Source: Leyella lascolaii (GTDB lineage Bacteria > Bacteroidota > Bacteroidia > Bacteroidales > Bacteroidaceae). From it: a stretch of DNA of 64,000 nt. The notes beneath the pieces were generated by a model that saw nothing but the letters and a program-made list of their open reading frames with translations, was not told the DNA's origin and ran no database searches. The stretch is taken from the NCBI RefSeq assembly GCF_900079775.1, contig NZ_LT556038.1, positions 101,855-165,854 of the forward strand. Direction: 5' to 3'. Below, in pieces: positions 25,085 through 35,181 of the stretch. A program made the translations under genes and the position numbers. Positions within the stretch are counted from its first letter, which is position 1. Each line of letters opens with the position of its first letter.

Positions 25085-25417
25085 CGCCGTAAGACTATTT
25101 TTATTTTATCCGTAACGCAGATTTATCACAACTTCAGACTACACACACATCCCTCCTGAACGTCAGCCACCCTCACAATACTGTCATACGCCATCGTCGC
25201 CTCCTCATATTAATTAATTATAAATGCCCGTCCATCTGAAATCTTTTGCTTAACTTTGCAGAAAATTTAAAACATATGCGCAAATAAAATACTTTTTCAA
25301 CAAGGCGCACATTATAATTTTATTCATCAAAACATTCAAAACTAAGGAACGCACTCGGAACAATCGGGAATTTCGGCACATCGTTTGCTGTATATTCACG
25401 ATAAAACAACACGAATT
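25085..25417. other. Intergenic region ahead of lon
   Basis: No gene seen. TAACTTTG at 25251-25258 is a probable -7 box pointing toward lon, giving a 160-base leader. A TTAATTAATTA tract lies 40 bases upstream. No heat-shock repeat recognised. Confidence 0.4.
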
Positions 25418-27883
25418 ATGAATAAGAAGCCTAGCACATCCATTCAAATGATAGCAGACTACGAAGGAGATATAACCAATTTGTTTAAAGTAGAAGTGAA
25501 CGAAGAGATTCCGATTCTTGCGACACGCAATATAGTGCTTTTTCCGGGCGTAATATCACCGATTCTTGTCGGACGCAAGGTTAGTATCAACCTTATAAAC
25601 CATCTGAAAGAAGCACAAGACACCACATTCGCCATATTCTGTCAGAAGGACGCAAACAACGACCATCCGCAGCAGGGCGACCTTTACGAATATGGTGTAT
25701 ATGCCAAACTGGTCAGAGTGCTTGAAATGCCAGGCAACGACCACAACGTGACAATTATCGTACAGGGACTGGGACGGTGCAGACTCACCGAGCTCACAGA
25801 CACACGCCCGTTCCTGAAGGGAAAAACCGTCGCCGCAAACGAGGAAATGCCGGAAGAAGGTGACAGCGAGTTCAAGACGGCGCTCGACGATCTGCGCAGT
25901 ACGACAGTTGATTACATAAAGCAGAACGAGGAAATACCAGATGAGTCGCAGTTCGCGCTCAACAACATACAGAACGATATCATAACCGTAGACTTCATCT
26001 GCGCGAATCTGCCGTTCACCATTCCTGACAAGTTCGCGATGCTTGCCACAGATTCCATCAAGGAGCGTGTGCTGCTTACACTGAAGACTCTCCACAAGGA
26101 GTTGCAGCTTCTCGAACTGAAACAGAACATCCGTACCAAGACCCGTGAGGACATAGACGAGCAGCAGCGTGAGTACTTCCTGCAACAGCAGATAAAAAAC
26201 ATAAAGGAAGAACTAGGCAACGGTGAAGGCTCACCTGAGTATCACGAGCTGGAGAAAGCCGCCAAGAACAAGAAATGGCCGGAGGAAGTGGCGAAGGTGT
26301 TCTATAAGGAACTGGACAAACTCGAGATGTTCAATCCGCAGAGTCCGGAGTTCAGCGTGCAGCTCAATTATCTGCAGACAATGATAAACCTGCCGTGGAA
26401 CGAATATACAAAAGACAACCTTGACCTAAAAAGAGCACAGAAAGTGCTCGATCACGACCACTACGGCATGGAGAAGGTCAAGGAGCGCATACTTGAATAT
26501 ATGGCTGTACTGAAACTGCGCGGCGACCTGAAATCGCCAATCATATGCCTCTACGGACCTCCGGGAGTCGGCAAGACAAGTCTCGGAAAGAGCATCGCGG
26601 CAGCCATGAAGCGCAAATATGTGCGGATGTCGCTCGGCGGACTTCACGACGAGTCTGAGATACGCGGTCACAGACGCACATACGTCGGAGCGATGCCCGG
26701 ACGCATCATCAAAAGCATACAGAAGGCTGGCTCGTCCAATCCGGTGTTCATTCTCGACGAAATAGACAAGGTCACGCAGAACACAGTAAACGGCGATCCG
26801 TCATCAGCTTTGCTCGAAGTGCTCGACCCGGAACAGAACAACGCGTTCCACGACAACTATCTCGACGTGGACTTCGACTTGTCCAAGGTGCTCTTCATCG
26901 CCACAGCCAACGACCTGAACACCATTCCACGTCCGCTGCTCGACCGCATGGAACTTATTGAAGTGAGCGGATACATCACAGAAGAAAAGATTGAGATAGC
27001 CAAACGCCACCTCATTCCAAACGAGATAGAAAACACCGGTCTGAACGAAGACGGGCACAAGCCGCAGTTCAACAAAGCCGCAATCGAGAAAATAATCGAG
27101 CAGTATACACGAGAGAGCGGAGTGCGCCAGCTCGAGAAGCAGATAAACAAGGCTCTGCGCAAACTCGCGCTCATAAAGGCGCGCGACGGAGAACTGCCTT
27201 ACGAGAAGATCACACCGAGCCAGACCGAGGACCTTCTTGGCAAACCTCCTTTCTATCGCGACATATATCAGGGCAACGCATACGCCGGTGTTGTCACCGG
27301 TCTGGCATGGACAAGCGTAGGCGGAGAGATTCTCTTCATAGAGACATCTCTCAGCAAAGGCAAGGCAGGCAAGCTCACACTCACCGGAAATCTCGGAGAC
27401 GTGATGAAAGAGTCAGCCGTCATAGCTCTCGAGTATGTCAAGGCACACATCGACAGTCTGGGCGTCGACTACCGCATCTTCGAACAGTGGAACATCCACA
27501 TCCACGTGCCTGAGGGAGCCACGCCGAAGGACGGACCGTCTGCCGGAATAACCATAGCCACATCAATAGCCTCTGCGCTCACACAGCGCAAGGTGCGCAA
27601 GAACACAGCGATGACAGGCGAGATAACGCTCCGCGGCAAAGTGCTTCCGGTAGGCGGCATAAAGGAAAAGATTCTTGCTGCCAAGCGCGCAGGCATCACA
27701 GATATAATAATGTGTAAGGACAACAAGAAAGACATAGACGAGATTCCAGCCATCTATCTCAAAGGAGTGGAGTTCCATTATGTGGAGAATGTCCAGGACG
27801 TGTGGGACTTTGCTCTCACCGACGAGATTGTAAGCCACCCGGTGAAGTTCACCATTGAGGAGGAAAGCCACAGGCAAGACTGA
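25418..27883 (+). CDS. lon: ATP-dependent protease Lon
   Basis: Start taken at ATG 25418 ([18 protein letters not shown]), 821 residues. N-terminal substrate domain ([19 protein letters not shown]), coiled coil, AAA+ domain with Walker [14 protein letters not shown] and Walker [10 protein letters not shown], and a C-terminal protease domain with catalytic Ser708 in PKDGPSAG and the Lys of [14 protein letters not shown]. It degrades misfolded and regulatory proteins in the cytoplasm. First gene of a tight operon: tgt follows after 32 bases. Confidence 0.97.
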   Translation: MNKKPSTSIQMIADYEGDITNLFKVEVNEEIPILATRNIVLFPGVISPILVGRKVSINLINHLKEAQDTTFAIFCQKDANNDHPQQGDLYEYGVYAKLVRVLEMPGNDHNVTIIVQGLGRCRLTELTDTRPFLKGKTVAANEEMPEEGDSEFKTALDDLRSTTVDYIKQNEEIPDESQFALNNIQNDIITVDFICANLPFTIPDKFAMLATDSIKERVLLTLKTLHKELQLLELKQNIRTKTREDIDEQQREYFLQQQIKNIKEELGNGEGSPEYHELEKAAKNKKWPEEVAKVFYKELDKLEMFNPQSPEFSVQLNYLQTMINLPWNEYTKDNLDLKRAQKVLDHDHYGMEKVKERILEYMAVLKLRGDLKSPIICLYGPPGVGKTSLGKSIAAAMKRKYVRMSLGGLHDESEIRGHRRTYVGAMPGRIIKSIQKAGSSNPVFILDEIDKVTQNTVNGDPSSALLEVLDPEQNNAFHDNYLDVDFDLSKVLFIATANDLNTIPRPLLDRMELIEVSGYITEEKIEIAKRHLIPNEIENTGLNEDGHKPQFNKAAIEKIIEQYTRESGVRQLEKQINKALRKLALIKARDGELPYEKITPSQTEDLLGKPPFYRDIYQGNAYAGVVTGLAWTSVGGEILFIETSLSKGKAGKLTLTGNLGDVMKESAVIALEYVKAHIDSLGVDYRIFEQWNIHIHVPEGATPKDGPSAGITIATSIASALTQRKVRKNTAMTGEITLRGKVLPVGGIKEKILAAKRAGITDIIMCKDNKKDIDEIPAIYLKGVEFHYVENVQDVWDFALTDEIVSHPVKFTIEEESHRQD

Positions 27884-27915
27884 CCGACACATGATAAAGA
27901 GGAAAAAGAAAAGGA

Positions 27916-29043
27916 ATGACATTCGAACTGCAACACACTGACAACGCCTCTGACGCGCGCTGCGGCATCATAACGACCGACCACGGACAGATAAAGACAC
28001 CCATCTTCATGCCGGTTGGAACATGCGGCACCGTTAAAGGCGTGCATTTCTCAGAACTTCGCGAACAGGTGAAGGCACAGATAATCCTTGGCAACACCTA
28101 TCATCTATATCTGCGTCCCGGACTTGAGACGCTGCGTGCCGCAGGAGGGCTTCACAGGTTCAACACGTGGGACAGACCCATCCTCACCGACTCGGGCGGT
28201 TTTCAGGTATTCTCACTCACGGGCATCAGAAAACTGCGCGAGGAAGGATGCGAGTTCCGCTCCCACATCGACGGTTCCAGACACATATTCACACCAGAGA
28301 ACGTGATGGACACAGAGCGCATAATAGGAGCCGACATCATGATGGCGTTCGACGAATGTCCCCCTGGTGAGAGCGACTGGCAGTATGCCAGGAAAAGCCT
28401 CGGGCTTACACAACGATGGCTCGACCGCTGCATCAGACGTTTCAACGAGACAGAGCCGCTCTACGGTCACAGCCAGAGTCTCTTCCCCATCGTACAGGGC
28501 TGCAAATACAAGGACCTTCGCCGCGATGCCGCAAAATATGTCGCCGACAAGGGTGCCGACGGCAACGCCATAGGCGGACTGGCTGTTGGCGAGCCCACGG
28601 AAGTGATGTACGAGATGATTGAAGTGGTGAACGAGATACTGCCCAAGGACAAGCCACGCTATCTAATGGGCGTAGGCACACCGCAGAACATACTCGAGGC
28701 GATAGAACGTGGCGTCGACATGTTCGACTGTGTCATGCCTACACGCAACGGGCGCAACGCTATGCTCTTCACCTACAACGGTACGATGAACATGCGCAAC
28801 AAGAAGTGGGAGAACGACTTCTCCCCCATCGACCCTGACGGATGCGACATCGACCGCATCCACTCCAAGGCATACCTGCACCACCTTTTCAAGGCGCAGG
28901 AACTGCTTGCAATGCAGATAGCAAGCATCCACAATCTGGCATTTTTCCTCCGTCTCGTGACCGATGCGCGCCACCACATCATGCAGGGCGACTTCGTCGC
29001 ATGGAAACGCGGCGTCATCGACAACCTCGGCAAAAGAATCTGA
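27916..29043 (+). CDS. tgt: Queuine/preQ1 tRNA-ribosyltransferase
   Basis: 375 residues. Catalytic elements: TDSGGFQVFSL (D92) and FDCVMPTRNGR (D271, the nucleophile). It exchanges guanine 34 of GUN-anticodon tRNAs for preQ1. The zinc site typical of the family (C-x-C-x2-C before AYLHHL, then His) is largely missing: here the segment reads PDGCDIDRIHSKAYLHHL, with only C310 left. I recall similar losses in Bacteroidetes relatives. Nine bases separate it from the next gene. Confidence 0.95.
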   Translation: MTFELQHTDNASDARCGIITTDHGQIKTPIFMPVGTCGTVKGVHFSELREQVKAQIILGNTYHLYLRPGLETLRAAGGLHRFNTWDRPILTDSGGFQVFSLTGIRKLREEGCEFRSHIDGSRHIFTPENVMDTERIIGADIMMAFDECPPGESDWQYARKSLGLTQRWLDRCIRRFNETEPLYGHSQSLFPIVQGCKYKDLRRDAAKYVADKGADGNAIGGLAVGEPTEVMYEMIEVVNEILPKDKPRYLMGVGTPQNILEAIERGVDMFDCVMPTRNGRNAMLFTYNGTMNMRNKKWENDFSPIDPDGCDIDRIHSKAYLHHLFKAQELLAMQIASIHNLAFFLRLVTDARHHIMQGDFVAWKRGVIDNLGKRI

Positions 29044-29052
29044 CACGACAGT

Positions 29053-30282
29053 ATGGCAACAGGAATGAAAAGAAAACACCGCAGGCTTCTGGTAAGGGCA
29101 AGACACACGGCAAGACATCTTGCCTGGCTCGCCGACGCCATGCGGCGGCTCAGACAGCGGCTCGGATTTCTTTCATTTATCAGTCCGTCACGCTACATCA
29201 AACGCCTCGACTGGTATATCATAAAGAAATTCATCGGCACATACATCTATTCAATTGTTCTCATCATATCGATATCCATCATTTTCGACATCAACGAGAA
29301 CCTTGCGAAGTTCACGCAGTATCACGCCCCGCTCAAGGCAATAGTGTTCGACTACTACGCCAACTTCGTGCCTTACTTCGCAAACCTGTTCAGTCCGCTG
29401 TTCGTATTCATTGCCGTAATCTTCTTCACAACCAAGATGGCAGGCAACTCCGAAATCATATCCATCCTCGCATCGGGCGTATCGTTCAAGCGTCTCATGC
29501 GTCCGTACATGATTTCGTGCGTGCTCATTTCCTCACTGTCCTTTTATCTCAATGCCGAGGTCATACCCCACGGCACCGTCGTACGCCAGAACTTCGAGAC
29601 GATATACAAGAACAAGAGGAAGAACACATCTGCCGAGAACGTGATGCTGCAGGTGGGCAACGGTGTCATAGCCTACATCCAGCACTACGACAACAACATG
29701 AAGAAAGGCTACGGATTCTCTCTCGACAAGTTCGAGAACAAGAAGCTCGTGAGCCACATGACAGCCATGGAGATACAGTATGACACAATCTCCGACTCCA
29801 AGTACCACTGGACGGCTACCAACTGGAAGATAAGAGAACTGCGCGGACTGCGCGAGCACATCACGCAAGGAGCGAAGAAAGACACCCTTATACAGATGGA
29901 GCCTACAGACCTTGTGTACTCTAAAGGACAGCAGGAGACGTTCACCAGCTCGGAGCTGAAAGACTACATCTCCAAACAGATCGACCGCGGAAGCGGCAAC
30001 GTGGTGCAATATCAGGTGGAGTACCACAAACGCATAGCGTCGTCTTTCGCGTCGTTCATCCTCACCACAATAGGCGTGTCGCTGTCATCACGCAAACGAA
30101 AAGGCGGAATGGGACTTTATCTCGGATTCGGACTGGCACTCAGCTTCACCTACATCATGCTCCAGACCGTATCGTCAACGTTCGCCATCAACGCCGACAC
30201 TCCGCCGATACTGGCGGCGTGGATTCCTAACATCATCTTTGCCGTAGTGGCTTACTTCTGCTACCGCAAAGCTCCAAACTAA
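29053..30282 (+). CDS. LptF/LptG-family permease
   Basis: 409 residues. A cationic, Arg-rich N-terminal extension of about 45 residues precedes RLDWYIIKKFIGTYIYSIVL, the classic start of YjgP/YjgQ proteins. Three membrane helices, a periplasmic beta domain (about 165-310), and three C-terminal helices follow. It works in the LptBFG transporter that extracts lipopolysaccharide from the inner membrane. Whether it is F or G is not decidable here. The codons for the Arg-rich extension may not be used; an internal start is possible. Confidence 0.85.
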   Translation: MATGMKRKHRRLLVRARHTARHLAWLADAMRRLRQRLGFLSFISPSRYIKRLDWYIIKKFIGTYIYSIVLIISISIIFDINENLAKFTQYHAPLKAIVFDYYANFVPYFANLFSPLFVFIAVIFFTTKMAGNSEIISILASGVSFKRLMRPYMISCVLISSLSFYLNAEVIPHGTVVRQNFETIYKNKRKNTSAENVMLQVGNGVIAYIQHYDNNMKKGYGFSLDKFENKKLVSHMTAMEIQYDTISDSKYHWTATNWKIRELRGLREHITQGAKKDTLIQMEPTDLVYSKGQQETFTSSELKDYISKQIDRGSGNVVQYQVEYHKRIASSFASFILTTIGVSLSSRKRKGGMGLYLGFGLALSFTYIMLQTVSSTFAINADTPPILAAWIPNIIFAVVAYFCYRKAPN

Positions 30283-30292
30283 AACAACAGAC

Positions 30293-31972
30293 ATGTATTT
30301 CGATGAATTAGACTTAAACGACAACGTGCTCGACGCACTGTATGACATGCATTTCGAGACGTGCACTCCGGTACAGGAACAGTGCATACCGGAGATACTC
30401 AAGGGAAACGATGTGCTGGGAGTGGCACAGACAGGAACAGGCAAGACAGCCGCCTACCTGCTGCCCATACTCAGCAAGCTCGACGACGGAGGCTATCCCA
30501 AAGACACAATAAACTGCGTCATAATGAGTCCCACGCGCGAGCTGGCACAGCAGATAGACCAGGCAATGCAGGGATTCGGCTACTATCTCAACGGTGTGAG
30601 CAGTCTCGCCATATACGGCGGAAACGACGGCAACCGCTACGAACAGGAGCTGAGAAGCCTCAGCATGGGCGCCGACGTCATCATCGCCACCCCCGGAAGG
30701 CTCCTGAGCCACCTCACCATGGGCAACGCGGACTTCAGTAAGGTGTCGTTCTTCGTGCTCGACGAGGCAGACCGTATGCTCGACATGGGCTTCTCTGAGG
30801 ACATAAAGAAGATAGCCAAGCATCTGCCGCCCACATGCCAGACCATCATGTTCTCAGCCACGATGCCCGAAAAGATAGAGGAGCTGGCAAAGACACTGCT
30901 CAAAAATCCGGTAGAGATAAAGATTGCGGTGAGCAAGCCGGCGGAGAAGATAAGACAGAGCGCATACGTGTGTTATGAGGACCAGAAGATGGGCATCATC
31001 AAGGACATTTTCAAGCAGGGCGGACTGAAGCGTGTCATCATATTCTCAGGAAAGAAGCAGAAGGTGAAGCTCATCAACCGCGCGCTGCAGAAAATGAACA
31101 TAAACTGCGGAGAGATGCACTCCGACCTTGAACAGGCACAGCGCGACGAGATAATGTACAAGTTCAAGAGCGGACAGACCGATGTGCTCGTTGCCACCGA
31201 CATTGTGGCACGCGGCATAGATATCGACGACATATCAATGGTAATCAACTTCGACGTCCCGCGCGACGCGGAGGACTACGTGCACCGCATAGGACGTACG
31301 GCAAGGGCTGACCGCGACGGTGTTGCCATCACATTTATCAGTGAGGCTGATATCGTGTACTTCAAGCAGATAGAGAAACTGCTGGAGAAAGAGATAGAGA
31401 AAGTGGCACTTCCGGAGGAACTCGGTAAAGGACCTGAATACCGTATGCCAGGCAAACGCGGAGCAAAAGGACGCGGCAGACAGGACGGCAGACGCGACAA
31501 CCGCAGTGGCAACGAACGTAAAAAACGGGATGAGGCTGACGGTCAGGAGAGGAAAGAAAAACGCAAGGGACACGGTAACCGCGACAGACACGACAGCCGT
31601 AAAGAAAACAAAGAAAACGCAAGACCGGATGCCATCACAGGAAACACTGAGGAAAAGGCACAACAGCGCAACAGAAACAGGAAGCCGAAACGCACAGACA
31701 CCGACAGGCAGAACACCGCACAGACTGCCGCTACAGCGGAAAAAGCTGTCGCACCATCCGCCACCAACGACAGCAACGCCACTACAGGCAATAAAGAACA
31801 GCGCAGACGTCAGAAACGCCGTCCGCAGAAACCTCAGGCACGACACGCACAGAACGCACGCAAGCATGGCGAAAACAAGCGTCAGAGCGAGGCTTCGGCA
31901 CCCCAAAAGCCTGAGAGCATGCTTAAGGCTATAATCAGCAAACCGCTGAAATGGCTCGGGCTTAAGAAATAA
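30293..31972 (+). CDS. DEAD-box RNA helicase with a basic tail
   Basis: 559 residues. Motifs in order: AQTGTGKTAAYLLP (I), PTRELAQQ (Ia), TPGR (Ib), VLDEADRMLDMGF (II), SATMP (III), DIVARGIDIDD (V) and YVHRIGRTARA (VI). Residues about 385-559 are a low-complexity tail of Lys, Arg, Asn and Gln, an RNA-binding extension as in RhlE/CsdA-type helicases. Likely roles are ribosome assembly or cold adaptation. Last gene of the lon operon; a terminator follows. Confidence 0.92.
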   Translation: MYFDELDLNDNVLDALYDMHFETCTPVQEQCIPEILKGNDVLGVAQTGTGKTAAYLLPILSKLDDGGYPKDTINCVIMSPTRELAQQIDQAMQGFGYYLNGVSSLAIYGGNDGNRYEQELRSLSMGADVIIATPGRLLSHLTMGNADFSKVSFFVLDEADRMLDMGFSEDIKKIAKHLPPTCQTIMFSATMPEKIEELAKTLLKNPVEIKIAVSKPAEKIRQSAYVCYEDQKMGIIKDIFKQGGLKRVIIFSGKKQKVKLINRALQKMNINCGEMHSDLEQAQRDEIMYKFKSGQTDVLVATDIVARGIDIDDISMVINFDVPRDAEDYVHRIGRTARADRDGVAITFISEADIVYFKQIEKLLEKEIEKVALPEELGKGPEYRMPGKRGAKGRGRQDGRRDNRSGNERKKRDEADGQERKEKRKGHGNRDRHDSRKENKENARPDAITGNTEEKAQQRNRNRKPKRTDTDRQNTAQTAATAEKAVAPSATNDSNATTGNKEQRRRQKRRPQKPQARHAQNARKHGENKRQSEASAPQKPESMLKAIISKPLKWLGLKK

Positions 31973-31992
31973 GAGTCTGACTCCATCCATAC

Positions 31993-32060
31993 AAATGCAA
32001 TTCAGAACAATCCGTATGCCAACGCGGCTGCTGCCGCACAACGGGTTCTGAATTGCATTT
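31993..32060 (+). terminator. Long-stem terminator of the lon-helicase operon
   Basis: AAATGCAATTCAGAAC (31993-32008) pairs perfectly with 32045-32060. The 36-base loop contains a nested GCGG-CTGCTG-CCGC hairpin. TTGATTATT follows. It lies 21 bases after the helicase stop. Confidence 0.65.
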
Positions 32061-32084
32061 TGATTATTAAACCCGGTATCACAT

Positions 32085-32225
32085 ATAACGCCGATGTCTC
32101 TTTTTCACATGCCTGACGTGTTCCGAGCTGCTGTCGTGTTTTTACCGCTATAGCCCGCCACATCTTCTGAAAAACGGGAGACAACATGTCTGACAGAAGC
32201 ACGGAATATAGATGAAATCTGACGC
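32085..32225. repeat. Degenerate intergenic palindrome (family A copy)
   Basis: Left arm with TTCCGAGCTGCTGTCGTGTT; the right arm, read in reverse, gives TTCCGTGCTTCTGTCAGACA. The core is TATAGCCCGCCACAT, a decayed form of the GTGTAG-CC-GCTACAC core of the better copies at 39918, 50928 and 55195. No gene is seen in 31973-32454. TATCTTTG (32329-32336) is the likely -7 box of the ABC-F gene. Confidence 0.5.
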
Positions 32226-32454
32226 GGTTCAGGTTTACTGATATCAATTCACATATCTGTTACGATATTTCCTTGCAGCTTTGCCGGATAATTTCTTTGC
32301 ATTGTCAGATATAAGCATTATCTTTGCATAAATTGTCTGCAACCATGTAAAAAAGGAATACATACGCTTTTACATTTTGAACCGAGCATGTTTTATGTTC
32401 GGTGTGTTATTCCGTTTTCACTATTTTTTCACATCACAAATACTTGAAATAATT

Positions 32455-34050
32455 ATGAGCTTACAAGTTCAAGGCTTGTCTTATGCACATCCCGATAAAG
32501 ACATTCTGTTCCAAAATATAAGTTTTTCCATATCTTCGGGAGAGAAATGTGCCATCATTGGAAATAACGGCATAGGCAAATCAACTCTTTTGAAAATAAT
32601 ATCCGGTCTTATTGCTCCTGCAAGCGGAAGCGTGTCGTGCGACGATACTCCTTATATGATACCGCAACACTTTGGTCAATTCAATGACACCACTGTTGGA
32701 GAAGCGTTAGGCGTAGCCTCTAAAATACACGCACTTTCGGCTATTTTAGATGGCTGCGGAACTGAGGAAGATTTTACACTGCTCAATGATGAATGGGATA
32801 TACAGGAACGCATCTCTGACGCATTTGTCCATTGGGAGATTGACTATGTGACTCCCGACATGATGATGAGTTCCCTTAGCGGCGGCGAAAAGACAAAGGT
32901 GTTTTTGGCTGGGCTGGATATTCATCATCCCTCCATAGTCCTGATGGACGAGCCCACCAACCATTTGGATACAAAGGGACGGACATTGCTATATGAATAT
33001 ATTCATCGGACAAACAGTACTATAATCGTTGTCAGTCATGACAGGACACTGCTGAATATGCTGTCGGCTACCTACGAAATGTCCCCCACAGGCATGCGAT
33101 TCTATCCAATGAGTTATAGGGAATATAAAGAAACCGTCGATGCGGCTGTTGCGGTGAAAGTTGCCCGTTTGCAAAATCAGCAAAAAGAGTTGGCTAAAGC
33201 AGAAAGACTTGCACATAAAACAATGGAACGGCAGCAAAAGCACGCTTCAAGGGGTGAGAAACAGAGTGCAAAGCAATGCGTGGCACGCATTGCCATGGGA
33301 AATATGCGCAACAGGTCGGAAGCGTCAACATCGCGTCTGAACAAAGCGCAGCAGGAAAAACTGCAAGACATGCATCATGAATTAAATGAAATAAGGAAAT
33401 CCATATCTGAATCTACAACGATGAAAATAAATATCGGTAACTCAAACTTGCCGAACAGAAAACGACTGGTGGAAGCCACAGACGTGACATACAGATATGA
33501 CGGTAGAGAATGCCTGTGGCAGGATGCTCCTTTAAATCTATCCATTTACAGCGGTGAGCGCATCTGGCTGCAAGGCGATAACGGAAGCGGCAAAAGCACA
33601 TTGCTCAAACTTGTAACCGGAATATTGCGACCTGCCGATGGGGAAATATGGCGGAGCTATCCACTTAATATTCTATACCTTGACCAGGAATATTCGTGTA
33701 TTGACGGTGAAAAGACAGTGTATGGATTGTTGGAGACCTGCAACAGCAATAAGCCAGAACACGAACTGAAAATGCTTTTGAACCGTTTTCAGTTTCCTGC
33801 TCCTACATGGGACAAAAAGTGCGCAAGCCTTAGCGGAGGCGAGAGGATGAAACTTGCTTTATGCCGTTTACTCATTTTGGACAATGTGCCAGATATGATT
33901 ATCGCAGACGAGCCAACCAATAATATTGATATATCAAGCATGGATATATTGGCGGATACATTGAAGAGCTATAAAGGCACATTGCTTATAGTCAGCCACG
34001 ACGAGCAGTTCGTTCACGATGTCGGGTTTGAACGTATTTTAAGGATTTGA
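32455..34050 (+). CDS. ABC-F family ATPase
   Basis: Start taken at ATG 32455 (MSLQVQGLSYAHPDKDILFQ), 531 residues. Two ATPase domains with Walker A GNNGIGKST and GDNGSGKST, signatures LSGGEKTK and LSGGERMK, Walker B DEPTNHLD and DEPTNNID, joined by a charged linker of about 80 residues (LAKAERLAHKTMERQQKHAS). No membrane part. ABC-F proteins act on ribosomes; some protect against antibiotics, others tune translation. The linker does not let me decide. Base composition is more AT-rich than the lon operon, suggesting transfer. Confidence 0.88.
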   Translation: MSLQVQGLSYAHPDKDILFQNISFSISSGEKCAIIGNNGIGKSTLLKIISGLIAPASGSVSCDDTPYMIPQHFGQFNDTTVGEALGVASKIHALSAILDGCGTEEDFTLLNDEWDIQERISDAFVHWEIDYVTPDMMMSSLSGGEKTKVFLAGLDIHHPSIVLMDEPTNHLDTKGRTLLYEYIHRTNSTIIVVSHDRTLLNMLSATYEMSPTGMRFYPMSYREYKETVDAAVAVKVARLQNQQKELAKAERLAHKTMERQQKHASRGEKQSAKQCVARIAMGNMRNRSEASTSRLNKAQQEKLQDMHHELNEIRKSISESTTMKINIGNSNLPNRKRLVEATDVTYRYDGRECLWQDAPLNLSIYSGERIWLQGDNGSGKSTLLKLVTGILRPADGEIWRSYPLNILYLDQEYSCIDGEKTVYGLLETCNSNKPEHELKMLLNRFQFPAPTWDKKCASLSGGERMKLALCRLLILDNVPDMIIADEPTNNIDISSMDILADTLKSYKGTLLIVSHDEQFVHDVGFERILRI

Positions 34051-34360
34051 ACGTTTTCGATAAGCCAAATGAGCAGAGGCAAGCTTGCTTGAGCTATGCC
34101 ATGGCGAGAAAAGGTGCGCGAAAGCGAACGTTTTCGTTAAGCCAAATGAGCAGAGCCAAGCTTGCTTGAGCTATGCCATGGCGAGAAAAGGTGCGCGAAA
34201 GCGAACGTTTTCGTTAAGCCGAATGAGCAGAGCCAAGCTTGCTTGAGCTATGCCATGGCGAGAAAAGGTGCGCGAAAGCGAACGTTTTCGTTAAGCCGAA
34301 TGAGCAGAGGCAAGCTTGCTTGAGCTATGCCATGGCGAGAAAAGGTGCGCGAAAGCGAAC
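34049..34360 (+). repeat. 77-bp tandem repeat, four copies
   Basis: Four nearly identical units start at 34049, 34126, 34203 and 34280, followed by the first four bases of a fifth. Each runs GAACGTTTTCG...GTGCGCGAAAGC and includes CAAGCTTGCTTGAGC and GCCATGGC. Units differ by only a few single bases. The first unit begins inside the TGA stop of the ABC-F gene. Short complementary parts (CGAAAGCGAACGTTTTCG) could form hairpins at each boundary. Confidence 0.9.
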
Positions 34361-35181
34361 AATATAAGAACCAATGTAACTGTATACATGAAATCAAATA
34401 CCGGGATAATAAGCGGCTGTTCAGAATCTACCGATTCTAATACCTCAAGCGGCATTTGGCTTCATCAGTATTCCGTACTGATGTCCGTACTGTCGGTTTA
34501 TGACTTTATTTAAGATTTTGCAGCCCGCATAGGACAAAAGCGGAAAACAAGATTACGGCAGCAGAACATAATGCTGATGAAGTATGATGACCGATTCGGG
34601 ATAAAAAGAAAAATAGAATTTTCCTATTACCGGTTTGTCATAAAGCAGAATGCCAAGTCCGCTCGCATTGATATTATTTAACTTTTCAACCTTCCGATTT
34701 TAACACTCAGTTTTCCCTCCTTCTGTAAACGGAATACGCATCTCACGCACAAAATGCTCCGGTTAAACGTCAACAGAAAGCGACTTTTTCGGTGTAAACA
34801 ACGCGGAAGAGACCGTTCCGTATTACAAGAAAGGCTAATCAGCATGTCAGTAAAGTCTTTTCCGGAGTATGGGAAAGCACATATGGCGATGCGAAAAAGC
34901 CTTTACGGCAGTGCCGAGAGACGGTAAGGAAACAGCAGACAAGGGAAAACGGCTGAATATCAGACAGATAATGAAAACGCTGTTTTCAACGTATTTGCAG
35001 CCATTGTTCCTGTTGGAAGCCTACAGGCTGATTATGGAGCAGTTGTGGAGGAGTTTTTTAACATTTCCAACATACCTAAAGTACGCTATGAAAGCTGTCC
35101 GCGATAAAGGCTGTAGTTCAGGACTGTCGTTTTCTGTATCCGCGCTGTTCAGTGTCCGTGATGCCGTTTCTACCGTTTAAC
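34361..35181. other. 820-base stretch without a supported gene
   Basis: A frame of 103 codons (34869-35180, plus strand) shows no recognisable domain. I see a partial copy of the family A palindrome (about 34525-34600: GCAGCCCGCATAGG, then TTACGGCAGCAG) and a short CAGTATTCCGTACTG palindrome near 34468. The region may be decayed coding DNA. Confidence 0.4.

Noticed and set aside
28842-29783. 313-codon plus-strand frame over tgt and the LptF/G gene
   Set aside because: It crosses the boundary of two well-supported genes in another frame and is rich in Arg, His and Gln without any motif.
34049-34360. Possible CRISPR array
   Set aside because: The 77-base units are contiguous, with no variable spacers between conserved repeats, and no cas gene is present in the window.
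34869-35180. 103-codon plus-strand frame ending just before the exported-protein gene
   Set aside because: No domain, no clear ribosome-binding site, and it sits in a stretch with decayed repeats; not reported as a gene.
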